Assembly (NCBI RefSeq): GCF_001949145.1 | Contig: NW_019091416.1 | Coordinates: 404,785-468,784, forward strand | DNA length: 64,000 nt | Direction: 5' to 3' | Source: Acanthaster planci | Lineage: Eukaryota; Echinodermata; Asteroidea; Valvatida; Acanthasteridae | Shown here: positions 48,701-60,700 of the stretch, in pieces | Numbering within the stretch: position 1 is the first letter of the stretch | Layout of the letters: the number at the start of each line of letters is the position of its first letter | Notes under the pieces: generated by a model | The model's database searches: none | The model's input: the letters and a program-made list of their open reading frames with translations, nothing else | What the model was told of the DNA's origin: nothing | Translations under genes and position numbers: made by a program

Positions 48701-51700
48701 TACGAGTGTTGAAAATCTTTGACCCGATAGGGTGTTGCAACTTGGTAAAATGCACAGGAATGTGTTGATACTACGGTCATGGGGTCTCCTTGACTTAATA
48801 AAGTCTGTTCAACATCTTCATCACTGACCGCTCCAAAAAACCAGCGAACATAACTTCCCTGGACTGGTTAACTAGAATTCTGCACCTTGAAGCTAACGTT
48901 CAACTCGTTCAGTCGGGGAACCTGATGTTTCTGTAGAGGATCATATCTTAGTTCCTTTTAAGAACTTACCATGGTTATTCCTAGACTCCAGACATCCGAC
49001 TTGACGTCATACCCTTTTGCATTGCCAGTGATTTCTGGATCTATTCTCTCCGGCTACAAAATCAAAAACACCAACATCCAACAACTTCAATTTCAAAAAA
49101 GGGAAGATTCACAATATGGCATGCCATGAACTTTTATCCCTCCAAACAGGTCCATTTCTGATTGATAGACTGACATCGGTAACTACGTATCGGACTGACT
49201 TTTACTGGCTACCAAACTTGTGAGCTCAATGGGAATCAATGGAATTGACTGCAGCCACTGAGCAAGTGCTGATTGAACACACGCTAGTCGACGATGGTTG
49301 GACTAGTCTAGTTAACTATTCGCGACAAGCCTATCGAGGTTGGTCACGTCACTGGTTGCCATAAGCCGCTTTTAATAGAGAGGACCAGTTATCAGAAAAA
49401 TACCAGACAAACAGTATCGTTAGACAAACGACCATCTTCACTCTTAGTTCTGCTATTTTGCCCTTCCTGCGGCCACCTTTGACCAATGGCATGACAATGG
49501 TTGACTACGGTCATTCACACTTCAACTTCATCGCACATGTGCTAAGTACATCACAAACCAACCACTAGTTAACTAGTGGTCCTTGAACGAACTTGCCTAC
49601 TTTTGAATGCTCAAAGCATCTCACATAGAAACAAGGAGGGATACAAGATTTGATTGTAAAAGCATGGACAAGGTAAGACAGTTCAGAGCTTTGGCTGATC
49701 GCTAGGTAATGGAGTTGCACTATGTTAACCTTCTTCAAAGATGCGGTGCACGCTTTTGTTGATTTACGCCCTCTAGCAACAGTTTAACAGTACGGTACTA
49801 CTAATCACTTCTATTGTGTTCACATACAACAGTTGTAATTCTGTTTTTTGTAAGGGTTTCTGAAGGAGTTGTGAAGCTTTTTCTGCCAAAATGCCCAAGG
49901 GATGAGATTTTTTACTTTACTTCTTTTGAAACTGAATAGCTTTCTACGAATGTTCCATTTGTCTTGTTTGTCCGAGTCATTTTCGAGTTAAGACACATGG
50001 GACGTGTGTAGGAAGGTGAACAAACTTATCGGAGTAACTTCCAATATAGGCAAACACATGTACTCCCGCACCGTAGTTGTGGGGACATGTATACACTTGA
50101 CGTTTCACCTATTTTGTGGGGACCAAAAACGTTGTGGGGACTCAGAAATGTCCCTACAACTCGGTTCAAATTTCCCTAACAAAAGAACTTGTTCCCTGAA
50201 CACGGTGAATGCCTACCCACAGCCTCACGAATCCAAACAGGATGCATGTGAACTGGTGGAACTCTGACGTCTCACTGATATTGGTTTTGTTCGCCTGTTA
50301 ACACAAGCCAAACCATTGGGTTGGCACCAGTCCAGCTGACCTTGGCGAGCATTACTGCACAGAAATTGTTTGAGAAATCTGAAGCGGAAAGCAGGATGTC
50401 ATAGGTTGGGGTCCCACCTGAGGAAGTTGTGAAGATTTTTTTTTTATATAAACTATTGGAATGCAATGGGACACTGTGTCCGCACACAACAGTAAGCAGC
50501 AGTAAACTGTCGTCCGCATGTGGCAAAACAGCAAAGGAAGCCAGTTAGTCGCCTTCACGTTAACAGCGTCTCCCAGTTGGTTTTACATTTTTACCGTGAC
50601 TTGATTACTCCACCTTCCAAACCTGTTCTTCTTATGTATCAGTGTGGAGACTGTGACTGGATTGGGACCTTACAGTGATTTCTGTTTTGAAATATATGTC
50701 AAAACCAAGAGGCAAACTTTGTTCCAAAAAACAAGGGAGTAAGGATTCAACAAGGAATAACAACTTTGCCAGAACATAGAGTACTGAACTGTTCATTTAA
50801 ACGATAGCCTGCAGGTCTATGCACAAGTACAACATGTTTTGTGTGTTGCAACTCTTGCAGAAAATTTACAAACCACAGGGAAAACACCGTTAACGGGACT
50901 AACCCCCCTTTGCTGTGTCTTGTGTCAAAGTGGGCGTATTTCTTATGGAAATTTCAAAGACCCCTCCCCCAAAAATTTATCTTGGGAGAATACTGACCGC
51001 CATGTACGGTTTACTGCCAGCCTCAATCGTCTTGGCAACGGAGTCGACCAGCCGGCCGCTGATACCAAAGTCACACATCTTGATCATGCCATTACGATTG
51101 ACTAACACGTTGGAAGGTTTGACGTCTCGATGCATGACCTTCAACTCTTTCTGGAGATAATGCAGAGCATTGACAATCTGGAGCAGAGAGAGAGAGAGAT
51201 CAGAAAACTGGTGTCTGAAACACGTGATGCAGTGGATAAATGTAATTTGGATGCAACTGCTTGTTGGTGTGGCCTAATAATTTGTAATTTTTCGTGTTTA
51301 ATTATTTTTTCCCCTTAATTTCTACTGCCTAATGATTGTCGTGATCCTTGTATATTTTTTCCGTTGCTGTAAATTTGACGTAATTGTAATTTTGATGTTC
51401 TTTTAAGATAAAGTTGTATGACTTTGTAGGGCCCAAATGATCAGCTATAGCTGGATGGGCTACCCTCTTTAAAGAAGGTTAAATAAATAAATATTTACGC
51501 ATTTTCTGTGACCTACTGCTGCAGACTACACGTACATGTACCTGCAAATTTGTTACGTCTGTTGTTCATGTAAGCCAAGTCAGCTGACAGAATGCGCGAC
51601 AAGTGCATCGGGGAATTGGGCATTTAGATTGGGAGGGGGGGCTGCCTAGCATTTAGAAAGGGGGCAATGCTTCAAATGGAGGTGAAACCAAAATACATGG

Positions 51701-54700
51701 TGCGAGCAGGGTACAATTCACTGATGATTTCTGTGTTTTGTTTTGATTTGTTTTTGTTTTGTTTCTTTCCAAAATAAATTTAGTGAGCAGTTGACAACAA
51801 AAGGAAAAAAAGAGCAAATCCCTGAAAAAAAGGGGTGGGGAGATCTGCTGCCTGCCTCCCATGCTACATGTACTGAAGTAGAACGACATATTAATGCAAA
51901 AGGATAATGGTGAGACTCAGTTCAATTAATCAAAACCACAGGACAAGTGTGAAAACCTCATTAGCTGTTCAGACAGGGTAATTTTGTGGGCCAGTGCGTA
52001 CTGCCAGCCAGACAAGCTCTGATGGAATGCCACTTTAAGGAAAATGACACGAAAACAGACATAGACAATACTTATAGAGCAGGTTTTTTTTTCTGGCTGC
52101 ATAGGCCTCGTTACATTTGTACCAACCATTCAATATTTGTCTAGCACAGTAAACAATTCTCAAAAGGAACGAATAAAAAACACGTGGCCCAAGGTGCTCA
52201 TAATACAGGTGAATGTATTAAACATTTCATTTTCTGGCTCTTCTTAGAATGTGCATAATATCAGAACATAAAGTGGCTGAGACTACCTCGTAACAAGTTT
52301 ACCTTCCTCTATTTCCCTTTTTTTTTTGAATGATGTATTTGCAAAATCACAACTCACAGAAATGAGGAATTAATTACTCAGCCGTAAATGTTGCAGTGGA
52401 AAAGAATGCCGTAGAAACAAAAAAGTAAGACTTTGTGATATACATTCTGTAATGATGGAGTGTGAAACGTGTATTGGAAAGCTGTAGATCAGATCAAAAT
52501 AAAACAGTTCTACTTCCTGTTTCCCACGCTCACGTTTTGCTGCACTCTTGGTCGGTATTAAAATGTGGACATAAACGTGTTTCTACCTACATGTACCAAC
52601 CCTGTTTTGGGATACCACGTATTAGAAAGCAGAACTTTTATTACCTTAGCAATTTTACTTCAAATTAACTTCAGTTATTTGGAAAAGTTCAAGACCACCT
52701 GGAATTTTATTGGTATTTCTGTCACTGGGCCTGCATTACATTGTCTCATTGAATGATTACATAACATGTTTCTACAGTGGTGCATAACATCAGTGTAGTG
52801 TTATACAAGTACATGTACATGTATACTCAATTGAATGAAATTCTTTACAAAAGCAGGTCTTGCATGACATTTTGTCTGTAAGGCAGGATGGGTAAAAAAA
52901 AAACAGTCTAAGTAATCAGAAATAAAAGAGGCCACATTAAATATCAGACTTAACATTTCAAATCATGGAAGTGTAGTCAAATAGCTGTTTAACCAAAATA
53001 CTACGGTTACACATTGAAAATAAACCTAAGTTGCCATGATTGATTGGTTTAAGTTTGGGCTTTTCTTCAGGTTAATGCATTTTGTACCGGTGGTCCTAAA
53101 CCTTTGCAAATGTAGACCTACAGCATAGTACATCTAACACAGATACATGTACATGAAAAGTATGCAGTCCTCCCACTTGTGAACTTGAAGTACATGTGCA
53201 TGTAAGTATAGCAGTTCCACTCTCAGTGGAAATAAGTCAACAATGACTCAGTCGGGTAAAGTGCGTTGGTCATCGGGAGCAGCGTAATAAGACACTGTGA
53301 CACACTGTCAGCTCGTAGTCAACGCCACGTGCCTACTAACATGTAATCATCAACGACTCTATACACTCTACCGGTGAACGGCACCCATGTGCACTTATCT
53401 CTTTCCCGAGAGAGATATTTCTAGTGTTTTTTTTCTCTCCATTCAGTTTTAGATTCACACAGTGCATATGCTCATAGTAGGCTCTGTTCGTTCTTCATCA
53501 GTCATATTTTTGCCTACCACTGGCTGGAAGAACTGAAGCTGGCCGTCAGTACAAAAGCTGAATAACAATTCATTGATTGTTAAAAAAATTGAATGCAACC
53601 AACCAAACTCTACATAATAAATACCGTGCTTTTACTTGGACGTACAGTGTACTGAATAAAAATACCGGTGCAACCCTCTTTCCAAGAATAAAGGGCAAGT
53701 GCGCAAATTGAGGTATGTAAAACCTGACACCAAGCAAAGCTAATATTTACATTGGCTGCCCGTGAACAGTATGTATGTCTATTTTGGCTACAGTATACTG
53801 CGTGCAGAGGCCAAAAATTGTCACTGATGTTTCTTTCGAAATTGAAGATCATGAGAGGGAAAAACATATCGAGACAGAAAAAGCAAGTAGAGGACTTATT
53901 GACATTGACCCAGAAAATGCTTCATTTTTTGTTTTGTTTGAATGAAAATCTGGAATTCATTTTTCAGGGAACTCCCTCAAGTTAAGGATGTAGGCTTCAG
54001 GTATATGTAAATAAATGTGGAACTTTGTCCAAATCTTGACCAAATAAATGTAATGGAGGTGGGGGATCTCCCTCAACTGGAGAATTTTTTGTACAGGTGT
54101 ACATTGTCTTCATTTAAAATGTGGACTTGGGAATATCACCTACATATGATATGTATTGTTGGTTTCAATTTCCCTTCTGATGTGAGGCACACGTTGAGGG
54201 AGTATCCAAACAGTATTCTGTACACATCAACACATGACTAGCAGCTAAATTGATGACTCAAAGTAAATATGCCAAGGGTTGAATCTGGGATTACCACACA
54301 GACTGCAAGAATAACTTCCTCTATCCATCAACTGCTACTCGTCTTTCATATCCAAATCACATGATCATATCTCACCTACGAACACTGCTACGAATGCTTC
54401 GTTAATTTCAGGCAGGTATCAGAGATCCAGTGCATGTTAAATTGATGTTCATGCACACGCATATATCCTGCTATTTTGGAGACTACACACATGTTTAAAT
54501 CCCAGATGTCGTGGGCATGTTATGAAGACAAATTTTACACAACTCATTCTTGGCTTTCTTAACCGGGGCTGTGCCGAATATCTGAATCGATTTGATCGAT
54601 TATCGAATAGTATTTTTCGAATTTGAATATTCAAATGTGAAGTTCATGAAAAGGGAAAACTTTCTTTTGTTTTAAATGAGAAAAATTGCACTTTGGAGGC

Positions 54701-57700
54701 TTGTTTCAAGAAGATTCAAATGAAAAGCATCAGAAATCTTACGATTTAAAATGTAAATTCATCATTAAACAATTTAAAAGGAATAGAAATTTTCAACAGG
54801 GCAAGAGGTCTTGTTCATCTTTTAAATCTTGCAAAATCGTGGCTGGAGATACTCCTGGACATGAGAAGCTATTGTAGTAATTATGATGTACAATTGTGTG
54901 CATTATTGCAACTGATTTTGTAGATGTACATGGTTTGATCATCAACAATCTGCCAGTCAGTACAACCAAATATTCGGATATTCGATCAAACTGAAGGTCG
55001 AATATTTGAATAGTAAACTATTAAAATTGACTCAGTCCTATTCTTAACATAAAAAATAGTCTCCTTAAAGCAGTGAAGGCCTACCTGTGTATGCATACGT
55101 TGCCAATCAACTGGTACATGTAGATACCTGATTTTTTACATGTAAGCACAAAATGCACACAAAGCAAACCCCCCCCCCAAAAAAAGTATGACAATGGTGA
55201 ATAATGATGAAAATTGAAGAAATACTAGGAAAATAAATTGAGAAAAAACCCTGAAATCCTATTAAAAAGCAGGAACAATATCACGCCTGCATATATGCTA
55301 CACGTGGGATGGCCAAACAAAACTCAGAAAATTTCTCCACCTCCAGGTTTTAGCAGCTCACAGCTGACAGAAATCATCCAAAGTGTGCTGACCTGGCATT
55401 TCCTTTTTGGATGCTCAAACAAAAGCTACATTCTGCACCCAAGGGCAGCCAGTACAGGTAGACAAGCACATATTACACGAAGGCCGGCCCAACTGTAGCA
55501 CCATTGTTCGGGTGTGACGGGGGGGAAAGTGAGACTTAGAGAGCTCGGGAGTTGGAGCAACACACCGGGGCTGAACCGGCACCCGCACATCAGATTCAGA
55601 TTACCAGAACAACTCTTTATACTTGTGTCAATACGTTATGTACGTTATATGTAAATGTGCCGACAGTTTTGGTGTAAGAGGGCCTCACATCAAAACTGTA
55701 CATGCACAATGCACTCTGCCCATACGAGTGTGCTGGTACTATATCCGTAGCTTCCTTCACCTGTCCCCTCATTTCATTTGTGCAGTTTCCTCTTTCCTTC
55801 AGAGCTGCTGAAGCACAAAATTTGCTCAAGCGTGAGAAAACCTTGCTTTATAAATCAGGTAATCAGCCAAAACTCTATGTGATGTATATTGTTTTGGGAT
55901 CGTATTTAGATGTCTTTTGGTTAGCATGACAATCGGATAGAGTTTTTTTTTTCATGCTTAAGCAAATTTTGTACTTAAGCAGCTCTATGAAATTGGCCCC
56001 AGGTGTACAGTTAGGGCCGACTGTCCTCTTTTGTTGTTGGGTTTTTATACATACACACCTCCTCCTGAACTCTGGGGACCAGACACCATTTTGAATAAGG
56101 TACATGTAAGTGAGGGGTTCAGACATATTACAGGGGCATACCGAAGTCACCACAACTTGGGGTACATTCTCTGGATAGAAATAGAAATCCACCCTACAAT
56201 GAGATCTTGGCCACAGTGCATGGACTTGTGCACACTTTCAAGCAAGAAAGAACACACATAATACCTGCATGTTTCACTTATCCTTTCAACACCCCCCACA
56301 AAAAATGACTGTTCTGTACCTAGATTTACCCAACGTGTTTGATACACAAGGGTTCAGCACTGAAGGACCCTGACATCAATACCTTCACCTTTGACCTTTG
56401 TGTCCCAATTCTAAGTGCAAAGAATGTCCCACTCTTTGTCACAGAGTATTTGTAATCGGTTAGGAAAGTCCACGGAGCAAAGTGCAATAGGAAGGGTTGA
56501 ATTAAATTCTGTTATGAACGTGTTATCCAACTTACTGGAATGAGGAACAAATTCCAAGTTAGGTCTAGGTAACAGTAACAGGTCTTTCACTTAATTTTAA
56601 GTAATGGTAATTAGTCAAATGCAAAAAAGGATTTTCAACTACATGTACATGTATAAAATGGCCATTATACTTGGACACCAAATTGAGAGAGATGCATCAA
56701 AATGAAGAACTTGACTCTTTTTTAACTATTTAAGAAAAACAAAGTACAAAACATGTAAAACTCAGTTTGTTAAATCAAACCACAACTAGGAGTGATAAAA
56801 TGTGTGTCAGCTGCCATGAAAAACTACTTGTGTTTGCCTTGGATACATTCCTTTGTTGAAACTGCAACTGGAGGGGGAAAACCACCACTGGGTTTGATCG
56901 ACTTCCCTCTGGCGTTGAAGACAGGAAATCCACTAATAACGAAACCACAGCGTCAGACACGGCCGGCTCTGAGCCCGAGTCATACGAGCCACATGGTTAT
57001 TAGATATTTCCCCAGCAGGGTGTGCATTTATGCAACGGGGTAAATTCAACTATTTCCTCCTGGGTGACTTGTCATGACTGAGTAATGTGGGGGGGGAGGG
57101 GATGTTCTTTTGGTTCTGGCCCCTCGGGTACTGAGTCAATTCTGGGAATGTGAATGGTGACTCCCTCGCAACCTTTGGAGCATGTGGGTTGTACAATATC
57201 CAGGGGTTTCGCATGACAATGCAGTTATGCGGTTGACACTCTTTTTCGTAGCTGGGTCAAGGTCATCGTTGGGTTGTTATTTTCCTCCTCTACTGAAGCT
57301 TCTGAATTTACGTTGGTTGCCAAGAGCCGTGCGTGCCTTTTACAAGGACTTGTCGAGAAGACGGTATGACAGAGGACACGCGGGAACAGAACAATTGACA
57401 CTGTTTGCATTACAAATTAGTAATGACAGATAAGAGGCCACAATATGAACGAGTTTGCAACACATTTTTGTTATCTTATATCCATGTGGGCTACACGTAT
57501 TTAGTAAGGAACGTCACGGGCTGGCCAAAAGTATTCCTTATTTCAACACATCTTTTGTACCTGCTGCTACAGACGGTCCAAGTTACTTCCTATAACACTG
57601 TAACACTGTTTGTACATTCTACGAACAGTCAACTCTCTGGGACCAGCCTAAAGGAGGCTGGTCACATCACTGGTCATCAATGGCCTCATACATCAAAATG

Positions 57701-60700
57701 TACCGAGGGGAACCAGGAGCATGAGGTGAAGTGATGATTACAGAACATAGCTTGACTGAAGATGTTTGCAGGCACTTTGTAAATCATTCACCACTTGTCG
57801 ACTAATGGTCTTTCATCAGAACTCTTTGAACTATACCTTGAAAAGAACTGCAGGCATGATGGAAAATTCCACAGGACACAAGTACATGGTGTTGTAGCTT
57901 TCTGGAGCCAATTTCAGTTCAGTATGACCCCTAGTAATTAGGCCTGCTACATTATGAGTAACAATGGTGCATCAGGACAATGATGTGAGGTGACTTACCG
58001 AGAATGCTATTCTGCTGAGAATGTTCTCTGGTATGAAGGTGTCCATGGCTTTGATCTTGGTCTGGAACTTCCCCAAACAGGTGTCCATCACCTCCATGCA
58101 TATCAGGACATCCCCCTGGGAACAAGGAAACAATACTACATGGCTTGAAATTTTTCAACGGATCTACTGAGCAGGGATCAGTTTCAGAGAGTTGCAAAGC
58201 TTTTCAGAATTAGACCCTTTAGGAGTTTTTAGAGTAACTCTTTGCGGTCATTTTGACACCATATCTGCAAAGCTCAAACATACCATTCTCCCGCAGCTTG
58301 CATTTTTACGAGATGGGTCAGCCAAAATGTATACTTTTTCCACTGTGGTGTTTAATGCACACGGGCTGGCACGCATAAAGTCATGAATTTCAAATGCGTG
58401 TAACAACAAAACTGTATGTCTGATTGAGTTCAAACTTCGCATATGCAACAAGGAGTGTTTGTATATGCATGCCAACATTTTAAAAAAATCAGGCCCGGCA
58501 CAGTCAAGTTCTTGTGGGAGGGCGAAATCCTTCTTATGATCGTAACAACAAAACCGTATGTCTGATTGACTTCAAACTTCACATTTTTAATGACAAGCAG
58601 TGTTTGTATAAAATACCCCAGCTCTTTCAGGGTTAAACACGTATTGAGCAAAATATTTGCTTGGCTGCTGGGTCATTCCATGAGGATGGAGCACAATTGG
58701 TGACAGTGTCCTTGTTACATCTGCAACTTTTACCACCTGTCATGACCTGCAGAGAAGGTCATGTACTCTGTAAAAATAACACACACCTCTGTATTCAGCC
58801 TTGCAAGATGTATAACGATGGCAATTTGGAATCCACATGAAGGGAAATAGCTGTTCATTTTTACGGAACCCATGTAACAACTGACACCGTCACAAATTGT
58901 GCCCCAACCTCATGGAATGACCCAACTGTATGACAATGGGCCAAGTTAACAGCATGCACTCTTGGGGTCTGTTTGTTTCAAGGGGATCCAGCTCGCGATC
59001 AGTGATCCAATGTTGGTTCACTGACACCAGAACCGGCCTAATGGCTAGCGCCAACCAGCGATAGGATCACTGATCGAGATCCAGATTTGTGTGAAACAAA
59101 CTGGCCCTTTTTGAACTGTGCAATGCAAGTAACAGCACGCTGTCTTTCCCTGCCGAAAAGAGTTGCAATATAACAATTCTTATGTAGATATGGTACAACG
59201 AAAGCTTAAACGTTAGACGGGATCTAGAATAGCATGAACCAGTTCCAGAATTGACAACTTTCACTCCACAAGGAATGATCCACCCTGCGTGTATGTGGTC
59301 ATGCCCAAGATGCCTTGGTTGCCAGGCAACAAAGCATCCTCTTCAAGTCACAGAGAGAGCCCTTACATCTCACAGCTATGTCAGGTTTTAGAGCTCACCT
59401 CCTGGAATAATGCTCCATAAAACTCCACCGTCCAGGGGCAGCCCCAACTCCTCATGGCTACGTCCATGTCCATCAGGATCCGTTTGTCTTCCAGCTTGTT
59501 GACCTGGGCTCGTATTCTCTGGTGAGCCAATGTGAAGTGAGCTGACAATCTTTACAATGATCGCTCGCTGCTCTGGGGGTCAGTTTTGGAAAGGCCTAAT
59601 TTTTTGTTTTGTTTTGTTATTTTTTGGAGGGGGAAGGCCTTAAACTGGACACACAGCGCTCCTGTAAACATCCCAGACTTTATATCATTTGCACCCTGCA
59701 AACAATTTTATTTATTTATCAGGCTATGTACTGTGAAAGAGGGTAGAATAGATGATACATGTACTCTTTTTCTTTAACATTCAACACTGGAGCCGACTAT
59801 CAGTGGGTTTGTTCTGTGGATCTTCCAATGGAAAGGGAAGACAGCTATTTGGGAGGAGGGAATTCAAGGTTGTTAGGAGACAACACTGCTAATGCCTGTG
59901 CCGTACCTTCACGGCCATCGTTGTGCTACTGGGTACATGGATGACTTTGCTGACCACGCCGTACGCACCCTTCCCCAACTCGGCAATGTCCCTCAGGTCT
60001 TCCGCTTTGACCACAAAGTCGCCCTTGCCACTGATGCTAAGGATAGCCTTGTTGTCCAAATCGCCCGGCGGCCTACATGCAGATACAGTGCAGAGACTCA
60101 TTCACATCAGGAACCACAGTGGAAGGTCACACCTTTCAATGACATAAGGCTGCAACCTCTCTAAACATAGCCAACCAAGTTTGCACACATCACGCGTACG
60201 TTAAAATGTATTGCTTGAGAATGTAAACTTTATAAATGTTTTCCCACTGCGCACAAAAACTCAATTACATGTATCTACAGGTGTCCTTCTTCACCATGTT
60301 CACTTAAACCTCTGGCAACATTTTAAAAGGATGAGGTTTTTCAGAAAGGTCTGAAGGAAGGTAGATACTTCTAGTTTTGTATAGCTTTCAGAATTTTCTG
60401 CAGAAAAAAATTGTCTGTTGTTTGTTGTCTCCAATAGTGCCTCACACCATTATGCTTGTACCCCACCAAACATGCTTAAAATACGTGTAACATCTCTGGA
60501 TCTGTTGGTTGGTCACTCACCTGGAATTGTCTGTCTGTGTGGTCTCGACTCGGATCGGCGCTAGGCCTGGCCTCAGCCTCCTCTTCTCTGGTTTTCCTGT
60601 CAGTGAAATGCCAGTTAAAATGAAACTGGAGGTCGTACGATCTGTGCACAAACTCTAGAGGGTAATATAAGGAGAGTTAAGGGACAGCCATATAGAGTAC

